Assembly (NCBI GenBank): GCA_965203855.1
Contig: CBDBDN010000004.1
Coordinates: forward strand, 62,001 to 126,000
From: Bin87 sp965203855
Lineage (GTDB): Bacteria > Chloroflexota > Dehalococcoidia > Lucifugimonadales > UBA3495
Direction of reading: 5' to 3'
DNA: 64,000 bases
Both the position numbers and the translations under genes were made by a program. The stretch's first letter is position 1, and each line of letters begins with the position of its first letter. Positions 18,901 through 27,876 of this stretch are shown piece after piece. The notes under the pieces are model-generated. The model was not told where the DNA came from, ran no database searches, and was given only the letters and a program-made list of their open reading frames with translations.

Positions 18901-19419
18901 GGACTGCAAATCCACATCGGCGCAGTCTTTGCCCAACGCTTCATCCAGCCATTCGTCCCAGCGGTCGCTGAAATGCTCTCTGGATTCCACATCGTCCAGT
19001 GGAGTCCAGCCGGGGGGCAGGCCGGCGTCCAACGGGCGTTCCCGCAGCAGCTGGGCGGCGAAGCTGTGGATGGTTTGGATGGACGCCTGGTCCAGTTCGT
19101 TGCTGGCAACACGGATACGCTCCCGTTGCGCGTCGGTCAGGCTTTCGTACAGCAAATCTCTGGCGTTGTCGGGATGCTCGTCGTCCAGCAGCTGCTCCAT
19201 ACGGGAACGGATGCGCTCGGAGAGTTCCGCCGCCGCCGCTTCGGTAAAGGTGATGGCAACGATGTTGGGCATTGCCACGCCGGCTTTCACCAGGGCGATG
19301 ACGCGGCTGACCAAGGCGTAGGTTTTGCCAGTGCCGGCGCCGGCCTCAACGATAAAGTTGGCGTCCAGGTCGCTGACGATGCGCCGGGTAGTTTCGCTGT
19401 CGTTAGTTGGCGTCGTCAT
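15925..19419 (-). CDS. addA: AddA-like UvrD helicase / PD-(D/E)XK nuclease
   Basis: 1164 residues. Superfamily 1A helicase motifs run in order: AGAGTGKT (Walker A, 26-33), ITFTEAAAAEL (Ia), DEFQDTDPLQ (II), SENRRSQQPVLDW (III), MTMHAAKGLEFPIVIL (V) and LAYVGATRARDHLL (VI). A C-terminal RecB-type nuclease follows with LEGIIDLLYEDNAGG and VILDYKSDY. AddAB processes double-strand ends for RecA-dependent repair and degrades foreign linear DNA. Its start overlaps the end of the upstream addB-like gene by 17 bases, so they are translationally coupled. A locally AT-rich insertion lies around 18.5-18.85 kb between helicase motifs. Confidence 0.93.
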   Translation of the reverse strand: MTTPTNDSETTRRIVSDLDANFIVEAGAGTGKTYALVSRVIALVKAGVAMPNIVAITFTEAAAAELSERIRSRMEQLLDDEHPDNARDLLYESLTDAQRERIRVASNELDQASIQTIHSFAAQLLRERPLDAGLPPGWTPLDDVESREHFSDRWDEWLDEALGKDCADVDLQSTLRYLLESKVGINNWRTVAKSFSDNYDHLGNDDSISSIDLIAATHNTLEQLQKLSKECKNPQDNLMQQMDGAIATVQAIQNTADNPIEAVSALNSGSEVDHRGNVGSQGNWQRPPVSVREEFRSIGRAFQATVKVAPLIPLLHNLRQRFAIDYAARRKANGMATFDDLLIWARDLLRDNPDARAHIQQKYARILIDEFQDTDPLQAEIAFYLAAAADANIGSDANDWHTLPLKPGKLFIVGDDKQSIYRFRSADIAVVQQVKDGRQLERLTISENRRSQQPVLDWVNAVFGGPDADGPDADRPDASEQLGGLMQPAAGVQAQYVPLQPNADIQQDGLGSVQVFGGPQDIDDNAATVSRKQARHIAGLIATYAGAGADRRLEVYDKAQQNRRRADLGDVCVLIRSRTGLNTLTGELENAGIPYRLEGSSLYFDAQEVPDLLNCLRAIDDPSDAVSVAAALRAPAFACSDADLLRWREAGGRWNYMGDLPDTESPVRDGMLILREYHAKSRSAKVALLIADFVRERRLDELDLDPAERRPREIWRRRQFLTEQARRMEYDAATAGGTPLTLRRFLQWAATQQDENARIVEAPVPEADDDAVRIMTMHAAKGLEFPIVILTGIAANPSIISKPALFGTPSGTAEVKASDLQTPGYDGLKELERNHSAAEEIRLAYVGATRARDHLLVSMYQATGQGSRQDKGIVAQIADLPNRAVLPHQAAPDAVSAGRIQTPPDSAIVDAGVYEPEVWQSDRKKDIAKRSYPQAVTATRLARAYGADAAAVESKEVAPEAEHNGKRGRGGTAFGSAIHAVLQDVVERMMPQLPLDAAASVDDFLTQWNDTINQAAQRHAASEGLSDSGEVANLARQALRNPAVVAGLRAPRRWPEIPVAARLGDAPDSVVLEGIIDLLYEDNAGGLVILDYKSDYVPDDAAIRAKMSNYQWQGAAYAAAIERATGKPIRAVQFLFIRADAVQTVDDWRELMQRLDGQSSALAG

Positions 19420-22400
19420 CTTTCGCTATGGCCGCCTTGCCGCCCAGAGCGTTGAAAGGTTGAACGGATGGGTCATGCCGGCCCTTGCGTTCCCAGATTT
19501 GCCGGCGGCGGGTCGGGCAGAGGCGGTTGAAATCGCAGTAATGGCAGTTGCTGCGGTATGCCGCGTCTGGAGTTGCCGGGAATACGCCGGCGCGGGCTGA
19601 GCCGATGATTCGGTAGAGGGTTTTGTGAAACGTATGAAGCTGACCATCAGACGCCCGGTAGATTTCAACTTTGCCGTCGGAAATACTGGGCGAATTGAGA
19701 GGAAAGCAATATGACGCAAAGATGGCGATATTAGCGTCGGCTTGCCGCGCCGCTTCCAGATAAACCGGCAACTGCATAGCCTGCCCATTGGCAACGGAAC
19801 AATCCGTGCTGATGGTGCCGTCGCGTCTTTCTATAGTGCGATATTTGTCCGGCTTGCCGGTCTTGAAATCGCGCACCCAAATCGCTTTTCCCATATCGTC
19901 CACCCGGTCAATCGTGCCGCGAAACCAGACATCCTCCAGTCCGTCGACGGTAACTTTGACCTCGCCTATTTCGGTAGGATGACCTGACAACCCTGTAGGT
20001 CCGAAACTGACTTCGGCTTTAGATTTGACCTGTTTTGCGATTCCGAGCAACTTTGCTTCAGCATCCACGTATGTCTCTAAAGCGGTGCGTATTTCGGCTT
20101 TCGTCATTTCCCACAGCAGGTAATATCCGGTTACGCCGCGCCGCTCGGCCTCGTTAAATTCGTGGTTCGCCAGCGCCAGCAGTTCCGCAGCGGTTTGCTT
20201 GCCCTGCTTGACGAACTCCTCCAGGATTTTGTGCACCAGGCTGCCTTTTTCCAGCGCCGATATTGCGTCGTCATCGTCATCATCCGGCAAAGCGGCAAGG
20301 CCGAGGATGCGGCTGAGGAAATAACGGTAAGGGCAGGCGGCCCAGGTTTCCAGGCTGCTGGGCGAGACCGGGCGCTCCCGGCTGCCGATTTCGTTGATGC
20401 GGGGCGCGTCGGAGGGGAGCTTGCCGTCCCATTCCGTAATGACGCTGCCGTTGCGGGATTGGCGGGCGTCTAAAGCGCGCCGCATCCGGTCGTCGCAGCG
20501 CGCCGCGAGCCGGCTGCGGTCGGACAGCAGCCCCATGAGGCGGTAGTCGCTAATATCGGCCGGCTGTACCCCGAAATGTCCGGGCCGGCGGCGCAGGCCG
20601 TCCACGCGGGACTGCACCGTCGTCAGCCACTGCTCGGCGCCCTGGCCTTGACGGATGTTATCGTAAGTCAACCGGCCGCTGCCGTGATGCTTTTGGTGCA
20701 GCGCGGTGGCGGCATCTACCAGCCAGCGGGACGGATAAGCGGCGCGGCGCTCGGCAGTAGCGGCCGGGTAGCACAGCGTTACCTGCCGGCCGGCCGCTGC
20801 CGCCGCCAGAAAGTCGCAGCGTTCCAGGCCGGCTTCCCGGCGGCGCTCCTCCGGGTTGTCGGCCAGCCAAGGATTGACGGACGGGCGGGGCGGGAACTGC
20901 CGTTCCACCATACCCACCATATAGACGGCGTCGTACTCGGCGCCGGCGATGCCGGCCGGCGTTCCGATATAGACGCCGGCGCCCACGGGCGGGCCCTTTT
21001 CGGCAACGGGCGACTGCAAGCCTTCCCGCAGCGTTGCCGACAGCGTTTCCAAATCGTATTCATCGCCCCAATCCTGGAGGGTGGCCAGGCTGGTAATGAG
21101 TTCCTCAATCCGGCGGCGGTCGTCGTCCGTTTCGCCGTCGCCGAACCAGCGATATTTGTCCAGCAGATTCCCGAGGCGTTCCGCCGCCGTTGCCCAGGTT
21201 GACGCGGCGCCGTCGTTCAGCCGGAGCAAATCGCCGGACAAATCGGACACAAAGCGGTGCAGGTTTTGGCAGTCTCCCGACAATCCGCCGTCATCATCAT
21301 AGTCATCGCCCTGCCGCTCTTTCCGGTGTGCGGCGGCCTTTTCCTGGTGCGCTTTGAGGCGGGTTTCCCAATTGTCCGGCGTACCGTTGGCGTGGGCTTC
21401 CCGCGCCAGTTTGGCCCAGCGGGCGGCGGGAACGGTGCGGCCTTGTCCCGGGGCGGTTTGCGGGTTCGGCCAGCGCAACGGCGTTGCCGCGAGCAAGTCC
21501 ATCAACCGTTCCCGGTCAACTGCGCCGCTGCCGTTATTGGCGCCGTTATTAGCATTGGCGTTGGCGCACTCCGCCAGTTCGGCTATCCCTTGCAGCAGGA
21601 GGCCGGTAGGCGTGTCGGCCAAGCTACGGTCGGCGGCGCCGGCGCAGGGGATGCCGGCGAAATCCAGCTCCTGGCGCAGCAGGCTGTCGTAAGGGTTGCT
21701 CTGCCGGTAAATGACGGCGATGCGGTGAAATGGAGTATCCGATGCGGCGGCAATGCGGCGGATGACCGTCCGCACTTCCTCCTCGGGGTCGCAGGCGGCG
21801 ACGATGGAGAGGCAGTCAGCGGCGGCGCGCTGCCGCAACGGGTCAGCAGACGGCGCAGCAGCCCTAATCAGAGCATCGTTAACAGCATCATCAAGCGCAG
21901 CGCCGTTCAGTTGTTCGGCCAGTCGGTACACCGGGCTGTCAGCTTCATCGTTTCCGACAAGGCCGGCGATAACCGCGCTGCGCCCTTTGGCATCCAGCGC
22001 CTGCGCCAGGGCAATGTCGCCGGCGGACATACGGCGGGGCAGGTAGTAGATGACATAGGGCAGGCGTCCGGCATCCGGGCAGTCATTGACGGCGGCGGCG
22101 GCCTGATGCGCTACTTCCGCGGGCACGGCGCAGCCCTTGCTTGCCAGCAGCTGGCGATATTTGCCATACAGCGATTCGGCCAAGCGGTTCATAGCGCTGG
22201 CCGCGGGGGCGTTCTCCGCAGCAGCATCCGCAACGGCATCCGGCGGCGGGCGTTCCGCCATGCTGCGAAAGGCGTCGGCCAGGGAGCGGTAAAAACGGCG
22301 GCGGCCAGCCGGTTCCAACCCTTGCGCCTCCGGAGCGGAGTTAGCAACAGTGCGGACGGCGGCGCTTTCCTGTATCCGGGACGGCGTGGCCAGTGTTCCG

Positions 22401-22621
22401 CCGGCCAGTTCGGCGGCCAGCCGCCGCCCGATTTGCAGGCTGACATTCACCAGTCCCCGGCCCTCTGCGCCCAGCAGATGGGATACGGCGCGGGCCGCAT
22501 CGTGATGGTCGGCAACGACGACGATGCGGGCGAACAGGTCATCGGCTTTGATGTCCGCAATCGTCTTGTCCAAGGCGTCCCGGGCGGATGCGCCAACGGC
22601 GGCAAAAGTTATGGAGGGCAT
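19403..22621 (-). CDS. addB: AddB-like nuclease subunit
   Basis: 1072 residues from the ATG at 22621 (MPSITFAAVG); a TTG 13 codons upstream is less likely. The C-terminal third holds a Fe-S nuclease of the AddB/RecB type: one Cys in SLETWAACPYRYFLSRILGL, nuclease core GTIDRVDDMGKAIWVRDFKTGK, and three clustered Cys in NCHYCDFNRLCPTRRR. The N-terminal region is helicase-like but no Walker A GxxGxGKT is visible, so ATPase activity of this subunit is probably lost. It forms the end-processing nuclease with the coupled addA product. The symbol is given by operon logic and the nuclease domain. Confidence 0.85.
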   Translation of the reverse strand: MPSITFAAVGASARDALDKTIADIKADDLFARIVVVADHHDAARAVSHLLGAEGRGLVNVSLQIGRRLAAELAGGTLATPSRIQESAAVRTVANSAPEAQGLEPAGRRRFYRSLADAFRSMAERPPPDAVADAAAENAPAASAMNRLAESLYGKYRQLLASKGCAVPAEVAHQAAAAVNDCPDAGRLPYVIYYLPRRMSAGDIALAQALDAKGRSAVIAGLVGNDEADSPVYRLAEQLNGAALDDAVNDALIRAAAPSADPLRQRAAADCLSIVAACDPEEEVRTVIRRIAAASDTPFHRIAVIYRQSNPYDSLLRQELDFAGIPCAGAADRSLADTPTGLLLQGIAELAECANANANNGANNGSGAVDRERLMDLLAATPLRWPNPQTAPGQGRTVPAARWAKLAREAHANGTPDNWETRLKAHQEKAAAHRKERQGDDYDDDGGLSGDCQNLHRFVSDLSGDLLRLNDGAASTWATAAERLGNLLDKYRWFGDGETDDDRRRIEELITSLATLQDWGDEYDLETLSATLREGLQSPVAEKGPPVGAGVYIGTPAGIAGAEYDAVYMVGMVERQFPPRPSVNPWLADNPEERRREAGLERCDFLAAAAAGRQVTLCYPAATAERRAAYPSRWLVDAATALHQKHHGSGRLTYDNIRQGQGAEQWLTTVQSRVDGLRRRPGHFGVQPADISDYRLMGLLSDRSRLAARCDDRMRRALDARQSRNGSVITEWDGKLPSDAPRINEIGSRERPVSPSSLETWAACPYRYFLSRILGLAALPDDDDDDAISALEKGSLVHKILEEFVKQGKQTAAELLALANHEFNEAERRGVTGYYLLWEMTKAEIRTALETYVDAEAKLLGIAKQVKSKAEVSFGPTGLSGHPTEIGEVKVTVDGLEDVWFRGTIDRVDDMGKAIWVRDFKTGKPDKYRTIERRDGTISTDCSVANGQAMQLPVYLEAARQADANIAIFASYCFPLNSPSISDGKVEIYRASDGQLHTFHKTLYRIIGSARAGVFPATPDAAYRSNCHYCDFNRLCPTRRRQIWERKGRHDPSVQPFNALGGKAAIAKDDDAN

Positions 22622-22672
22622 AATGGCGTTGAGAATAGGCAGGTATGGGGCAAGTGTCAATAAAGAGCGTGT

Positions 22673-23551
22673 CTATTGCGGGGTATAAGTTACGGTTATC
22701 CGGTCGGTAGCGCTTTCGCCGTTCAGGGATGCTGTTGCGGTGATGGTATGCTCCCCCTGGCCCGGCAGGCCGATAGTGATGCTCCAGTCGCCGTTGGCGC
22801 CTACCTCCGGGTAATGTATATCATTAACGACGACCGTTGCGCCGGGCGTGGTTTCGCCGGCGATACGGAGCGGGTTTTCACGCACGAAAAGGGCGAGGCC
22901 AGCCGGCTCGGTAATCCGAACCGCAAGTTCTACCGACACGGGGGCATACTGTATATGCAACCATGCGCGCGTCGGGTCGTCGATGGCAAAGTGTGTGGCG
23001 TCCACTCGCAGCGCGTTGAGGCCCGGATTCAACCGGATGGCGATGGCGAACCGGCCATCCGCATCAGATACTTTGGCGGAGCTCGCTACTGGGCCGTTGA
23101 AAATCTGCACGGCTGATCCGGGCAGCGTCCGTCCCTCTATAGTTACCGGTCCCGGACGGCTTACCGTTGCATAGTCAACATGGCTTTCCACATTAATAAA
23201 CAGGGGCGGCAGCGGCGTTGCGGTAGGGGATGGCGCTGTGGGCGGCGGCGTAGGCGTGGCCGCCGGCGTGGGGGTGGGCGGCGGCGGCGTGAGCGTGGGC
23301 ATAGGCGCCGGCGTGGGCGGCAGCGCGGGTATAGCTGTGGCTGACTGGTTAGGCAGCGGCGTCGGCATTGCCGTGGGCCGGAGCGTGGGCGCCGCCGTCG
23401 GTTGGGGCGCATCCGACAATGCCGCCGGCGTGGCCGTGGGCGCCGCCGTCAGCAGCGCGGCCGGCGGGTCGGGCAAGCTCAATACCCAGGCTGCCAGAAA
23501 AATGACGGCCGCCAAGCCGGCGCCAACTGCAATTATAATCTGCTGTCGCAA
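22673..23551 (-). CDS. Membrane-anchored surface protein with Pro/Thr stalk and Ig-like repeats
   Basis: 292 residues. An N-terminal hydrophobic segment (IIIAVGAGLAAVIFLAAWVL) acts as signal anchor. It is followed by about 90 residues rich in Pro, Thr and Ala (PTATPA, PPPPTPTPAATPTPP), a typical Chloroflexota wall-spanning stalk. The C-terminal 170 residues contain two bacterial Ig-like/big-domain repeats (GPVTIEGRTLPGSAVQIF and NPLRIAGETTPGATVVVN, each followed by a GLNALRV or EHTITAT strand pair). Function is unknown; display of an adhesive or binding module outside the membrane is likely. The gene lies 52 bases upstream of addB's start on the same strand but seems functionally unrelated. 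Confidence 0.8.
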   Translation of the reverse strand: MRQQIIIAVGAGLAAVIFLAAWVLSLPDPPAALLTAAPTATPAALSDAPQPTAAPTLRPTAMPTPLPNQSATAIPALPPTPAPMPTLTPPPPTPTPAATPTPPPTAPSPTATPLPPLFINVESHVDYATVSRPGPVTIEGRTLPGSAVQIFNGPVASSAKVSDADGRFAIAIRLNPGLNALRVDATHFAIDDPTRAWLHIQYAPVSVELAVRITEPAGLALFVRENPLRIAGETTPGATVVVNDIHYPEVGANGDWSITIGLPGQGEHTITATASLNGESATDRITVTYTPQ

Positions 23552-23647
23552 GGTAGCTGTCTGTCGAAAAGTGCGCCGGCGTCGGTGATTGCCGCCGTTT
23601 TGTGGCTAATTCGGCCCGGCCCGGCGCGGCGGTATGATGCGGTATTA

Positions 23648-24637
23648 TCAGGATTGCGGCGCAACGGCCGGCAGAGCCAGCGTAAAGGCGGTGTGATGGC
23701 CGGCGGCGGGCGCCGGCACCGATGCCACTGTCAGCGTTCCGCCGTAGCGGTTAGCCAGAGTGCGGCTGATGTACAGCCCCAGCCCGGACGAAGTCTTTTC
23801 CTCGCTGCGGCCCATTTGCGGCGTCCAGCCCCGCGTGAACAGATGACCGCGGTAGTGCGCCGGAATGCCGGGGCCGTCGTCGGCAACCTGTATGGAGAAA
23901 GTTGCGGCGTCCGGGCTGCGCGCCACGCTGATTTCCACCTTGTCGCCGCCATGGCGCAGGGCGTTGTCCACCAGATTGGCGACGATATGCTCCAGGACGG
24001 CGGTGTCCGAATGCACCAGGCCGAACTCGTCCGGTTCCGACCACCACACAATGTCTTTGCCCTGTTCGGCGGCCTGCCCGGCGTAGCGATCCACGATGCG
24101 GCTGACCACGGCAGTAGGTTCTACCGGATAGCATTCAATGGGGGCGTCGGGCGTTTCCAGGTTAATCATCACCTGCATATTGGCCATCATCAGGCGGAAA
24201 GATGGAGCCTGCTCCTCAATTTCGTGCAGCAGTTCGTGCACGACGATGGAAACATCCTCGCCGGTGGACGCCAGTACGCCGCGCACTTCACGGCATTTGC
24301 CCAGTATGCGGCGCATGGGCCGGCCCAGGTCATGCTGAAAAGTCTCAAACTGCTGCTCGGTAAGACGGCTCCAGTCATCGACGCCGTTAACGCCGTTGCG
24401 GTTGCGCTGGCCGACGGCGCCGGCGGCATAAGCGCCCACCGCCGCCGTCAGGCCCAGGCACATTATGCCGATGCCGATATAGGCCAGGGGCGCAATGTTC
24501 CAAGGACGCGGAAAGAGCCCGGGCAGCGTGAAAAACAGCGACGCCAGCATCAAGGCCAGGCCGGCCAGCGCCACGGCGATGCCCGCCATAGCCGGCCAGG
24601 GGTATGCCGGTGCCCGTCGTCCTGCCGATGCCGCCAT
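23648..24637 (-). CDS. Sensor histidine kinase
   Basis: 329 residues. Two N-terminal membrane helices (about 17-40 and 50-75) with almost no extracellular loop suggest a sensor without a periplasmic domain. The phosphoacceptor H-box is TFQHDLGRPMRR (His102). The ATPase has N-box NLVDNALRHGG, G1 DDGPGIP, F-box HLFTRGWT and G2 SSGLGLYI. It lies 33 bases downstream of a response regulator, forming a two-component operon. The short H-box helix and the HDLGRP sequence are slightly atypical compared with HDLRTP. The signal is unknown. Confidence 0.9.
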   Translation of the reverse strand: MAASAGRRAPAYPWPAMAGIAVALAGLALMLASLFFTLPGLFPRPWNIAPLAYIGIGIMCLGLTAAVGAYAAGAVGQRNRNGVNGVDDWSRLTEQQFETFQHDLGRPMRRILGKCREVRGVLASTGEDVSIVVHELLHEIEEQAPSFRLMMANMQVMINLETPDAPIECYPVEPTAVVSRIVDRYAGQAAEQGKDIVWWSEPDEFGLVHSDTAVLEHIVANLVDNALRHGGDKVEISVARSPDAATFSIQVADDGPGIPAHYRGHLFTRGWTPQMGRSEEKTSSGLGLYISRTLANRYGGTLTVASVPAPAAGHHTAFTLALPAVAPQS

Positions 24638-24670
24638 GATGCGCTGCTGTCCTGCATAGCTCCGCCGGCG

Positions 24671-25453
24671 CTACTCCCGGGGCGGCAGCAGGCGATAGCC
24701 CCGGTCTCTAACGCTGACGATAAAGTCGTTGGCGCCCAGCGCAATGCCCAAGGCGCGGCCCATAGCGACTTTGATTTCGCGAATCCGCACCCGCAGCGAG
24801 GCGCGGGAGTCATCGCCCTCCAGGTAGCGTTCCAGCCGGTCGTAAGAGACCAGATTGCCGGGGCTGCGATACCAGGCTTCGGCCAGTTCGCGCAGGATAC
24901 GGAAGCGGCGGCCGCGCACTTCGGGCACCGGCGCCAGATTGCCGTCGGCAGCGCGCACCAGCACCGTTTCGGCATCGGTATCCACTACGATACGCTCGCC
25001 AATAGCGATAGTGGGCGGTTCCGCCCCGATAAGGCGGCGCACCCGCAGCGCCACTTCCTCGGGGGAGGCCAGCTTGTCGATGAACTCTACCGGCGCATTC
25101 ACCTGCAAGGCGCTGCGGGCTACCGTATCCCGTTCTACGCCCTGGCTGTATTGCGTGAACATCAGCACGGGCAGGTCGGGGCTTTGCGCGACGATGCGCT
25201 TCAGAATGTCCAGGCCCTTGAACTGGTCATCGCGGTAGTCGCCCAGGCGCACATCCAGCACCACGCCGTCCGGGCGGCTTTCGGAGATGGCGTCCAGGGC
25301 GGCCCACAGCATACCGTCGGCGGAGCCATGCTCCTCTTTGCTGATAATGCGGGTGTTCCAGCCTTCCTGGGACAGCCGGCGGCATACCGCCCGCACGATG
25401 GCGGAAGTAGCTTCGTCGTCCACAACGAGGATGGTTCCGGAGCGCGGCGGCAT
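24671..25453 (-). CDS. Response regulator with C-terminal winged helix
   Basis: 260 residues. The receiver domain shows ILVVDDE, phosphoacceptor Asp67 in GVVLDVRLGDY, and the conserved Lys in FIDKLASPEE. The C-terminal 90 residues (GRRFRILRELAEAW...LVSYDRLERYLEG... LRVRIREIKVAMG...FIVSVRDRGYRLLP) are an OmpR/PhoB-like winged helix, with the terminal RGYRL typical of that class. It would bind promoter DNA on phosphorylation by the adjacent kinase. The receiver carries a short insertion around DYRDDQFKGLD after the phospho-Asp. Targets unknown. Confidence 0.9.
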   Translation of the reverse strand: MPPRSGTILVVDDEATSAIVRAVCRRLSQEGWNTRIISKEEHGSADGMLWAALDAISESRPDGVVLDVRLGDYRDDQFKGLDILKRIVAQSPDLPVLMFTQYSQGVERDTVARSALQVNAPVEFIDKLASPEEVALRVRRLIGAEPPTIAIGERIVVDTDAETVLVRAADGNLAPVPEVRGRRFRILRELAEAWYRSPGNLVSYDRLERYLEGDDSRASLRVRIREIKVAMGRALGIALGANDFIVSVRDRGYRLLPPRE

Positions 25454-25489
25454 AATGGGATACGATACACCGGGCGGCGTGGGCCGCTG

Positions 25490-26971
25490 CTAGGCGCTTT
25501 TGGTCAAATTGGTCAGGAATTCGGAGTTGCTGCGAGTGCGCGCCAGCCGATCCAGCACGCGTTTGGTGGCATCGCCCATATTGGCCTGGTCGCCGCCGGA
25601 GGCCAAAGTTACCATACGGCGCAGCAGCCAGATTTGCTGCACGGTTTCCGAGTCGTACAGCAGTTCCTCCCGGCGGGTGCCGCTGCGTACTACATCAATG
25701 GCCGGGAAGTACCGCTGGTCGGCCAGCCGCCGGTCCAGATGCAGTTCCATATTGCCGGTGCCTTTGAATTCCTCGTAGATTACTTCGTCCATCCGGCTGC
25801 CGGTGTCCAGCAGGCAGGTAGCGATGATGGTCAACGAGCCGCCTTCCTCCAGGTTACGGGCCGCGCCGATGAACCGTTTGGCCGGGTACAGCGCCGCCGG
25901 GTCAATGCCGCCGGAGAGCGTGCGCCCGGAAGTGGGCAGAGCCAGGTTGTAAGCCCGAGTCAGCCGGGTAATGCTGTCCAGCAGAATGACGACATCCCGT
26001 CCGGTTTCCACCAGCCGCTTGGCGCGTTCCACGGCCAGCTCGGCAACGCGGCACTGCTCCTCTACCGATTCGTCAAAGGTAGAGGCGAAAACGTCGCCCG
26101 ACACGGCGCGGCGCATTTCGGTAACTTCCTCCGGGCGCTCGCCAATCAGGGCCACCATCTGGACTACATCGGGGCGGTTCTCCGTAATTGCGGCGGCAAT
26201 CTGGCGCAGCACCGTCGTTTTGCCGGCTTTGGGCGGCGATACAATCAGCCCGCGCTGCCCCAGCCCGATGGGCGCAAAGAGGTCAATCATCCGGGTTGGT
26301 ATGCCGCCGGCGTCGTGTTCCATAACGATGTGTTCATCCGGGAATATGGGCGTCAGCGACTCGAAAGTGCGGCGAAAGCCGGGCTTCTGGCGTTCCGGGT
26401 CCAGCAAGTTGACGCTGGTGGGGCGCAGCAGGCCGTAGCGCCGCTCGCCGTCTTTGGGCGGACGCACCAGCCCGATGACGGAATCGCCGGTTTTCAGGTT
26501 GAAGCGGCGGATCTGCGACTGCCCCACAAAAACATCGCCGTTCACCGGGGGATACTGTATAGAACGCAGCAGGCCATGCCCGGCGTCCATCACTTCCAGG
26601 ACGCCCGATGCCGTAAGCATATTGCGGTTGGCGGCAGCCTGCCGGATTTTGTTCACCAAAGCGTCCCGACCCAGTTCGGTCAGCGAGCTTTCGTCGCGGA
26701 AACCCACATCCGGGGCCAGTTTCAGCAGCCGGTCGTAGGACAATGCCGACAGTTCGGAGATGTCCAGCAGAGTATCGGGCAGCGGCTCCGGGGCGCTGCC
26801 GCCGTTGGCAATGCTCCGGCCCGACGCCCCGTTGTCGCTGCCGATGCCGCGGAGTTCGTCGTCATCAGTAAAGTTGGGGCCTGCTTGCCCGCCGGGAACT
26901 GGCGGGCGGCGCCGGCGGCGGGCGGCGGCTGCGCCGGCCGCATTGCCGGCGCCAGTGCGGGGTCTAACCAT
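25490..26971 (-). CDS. rho: Transcription termination factor Rho
   Basis: 493 residues from ATG 26971, preceded by GGGAGG seven bases away. Domains: a basic, low-complexity N-terminus (RRRRRPPVPGG), the Rho N-terminal HTH (LSALSYDRLLKLAPDVGF), a cold-shock-like RNA-binding domain (SGVLEVMDAGHGLLRS), and the hexameric RecA-like ATPase with PPKAGKTTVL (Walker A), ALIGERPEEVTEM and ILLDSITRLTRAYN (Walker B and R-loop). It unwinds RNA from elongation complexes. Its start lies four bases after the stop of the transaldolase gene, so translation is likely coupled. Family length is normal apart from the longer N-terminal extension. Confidence 0.97.
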   Translation of the reverse strand: MVRPRTGAGNAAGAAAARRRRRPPVPGGQAGPNFTDDDELRGIGSDNGASGRSIANGGSAPEPLPDTLLDISELSALSYDRLLKLAPDVGFRDESSLTELGRDALVNKIRQAAANRNMLTASGVLEVMDAGHGLLRSIQYPPVNGDVFVGQSQIRRFNLKTGDSVIGLVRPPKDGERRYGLLRPTSVNLLDPERQKPGFRRTFESLTPIFPDEHIVMEHDAGGIPTRMIDLFAPIGLGQRGLIVSPPKAGKTTVLRQIAAAITENRPDVVQMVALIGERPEEVTEMRRAVSGDVFASTFDESVEEQCRVAELAVERAKRLVETGRDVVILLDSITRLTRAYNLALPTSGRTLSGGIDPAALYPAKRFIGAARNLEEGGSLTIIATCLLDTGSRMDEVIYEEFKGTGNMELHLDRRLADQRYFPAIDVVRSGTRREELLYDSETVQQIWLLRRMVTLASGGDQANMGDATKRVLDRLARTRSNSEFLTNLTKSA

Positions 26972-26975
26972 AGCG

Positions 26976-27641
26976 TCAGCCTCCCGATGCTTGTGCTTGC
27001 TGCCAGTCCTGCAAGAAACGCTCCAGGCCGGCATCGGTCAAGGGATGCTTAATCATCTGCGTCAGCACCCCGTAAGGGATAGTAGATATGTGGGCGCCGG
27101 CGGAGGCGGCTTGTACGCAGTGCCGGGCGCCGCGAATGCTGGCCGCCATCACCTGCGTGCTTACCTGCTGCTGCCGATACACCGCGGCGATGTCCGCAAC
27201 CAGGCCAATGCCGTCCTCTCCGATGTCGTCCAGCCGGCCGACAAAGGGGCTGACGACCGTGCTGCCGGCGTTGGCGCCCAGCAAAGCCTGGTTCACGGAG
27301 AAAACCAGCGTCTGGTTGATTTGGATGCCGTCGCGGGCCAGCACGCTGATGGCCTTGAACCCTTCGGCAGTGCTGGGGATTTTCACCCAGGGGTTGGGGA
27401 TCCATTCGGCGATTTCCCGGCCCTCGGCAATCATTCCCGGCGCATCGGTGCTGACCACTTCCACGGAGATGGGGCCGTCGATGATGTCGGCGATTTCCTG
27501 CACGGCGGCGCGGTAGCCGGCGGCGCCGCCGATGCCCTCTTTGGCTGCCAAGGACGGGTTGGTAGTAACGCCGGAGATTACGCCGAGTTCGGCGCCCTGG
27601 CGAATTTCGTCAATGTTGGCGGTGTCCAGAAACAGTTTCAC
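26976..27641 (-). CDS. Transaldolase / fructose-6-phosphate aldolase-like
   Basis: 221 residues beginning at GTG 27641, chosen because AGGAGG sits eight bases upstream and the product then begins exactly at KLFLDTANIDEI, the family N-terminus. GVISGVTTNPSLAAKEG, NPWVKIPSTAEGFKAI (Schiff-base Lys), VNQTLVFS-like INQTLVFSVNQAL and VSPFVGRLDDIG match the short TalC/FSA class. It would transfer or cleave three-carbon units in the pentose phosphate pathway. It sits immediately upstream of rho in the same operon. Whether it acts as transaldolase or aldolase is not decidable here. Confidence 0.92.
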   Translation of the reverse strand: MKLFLDTANIDEIRQGAELGVISGVTTNPSLAAKEGIGGAAGYRAAVQEIADIIDGPISVEVVSTDAPGMIAEGREIAEWIPNPWVKIPSTAEGFKAISVLARDGIQINQTLVFSVNQALLGANAGSTVVSPFVGRLDDIGEDGIGLVADIAAVYRQQQVSTQVMAASIRGARHCVQAASAGAHISTIPYGVLTQMIKHPLTDAGLERFLQDWQQAQASGG

Positions 27642-27876
27642 TGGCGTAACCTCCTCCCGCAGTTGGCGCGGGTTTGGCTTTACGGGTTTAACTTTATAGA
27701 TTGGCGGCGGCGGGCGTCCGATTTCCCGGCATAGGCCGCCGGCGCCGAGGGTTCGTGCGTCCGTCCGACGCTGCCGGATTGGATTGGGTCGCATCGGATT
27801 GGTTAGGCCATTGCGCCGGGCGCGGTCCGGCCCGCGCGGCCGTCGTCATTGGCATTGGGTTGGTGTTGGTAAAGAT

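Noticed and set aside
23402..27052. A 1216-residue plus-strand open frame
   Set aside because: It is antisense to the histidine kinase, response regulator and rho genes, which have full family motifs; its product is His/Gln/Gly-rich with no domain, as expected from a GC-rich shadow frame.
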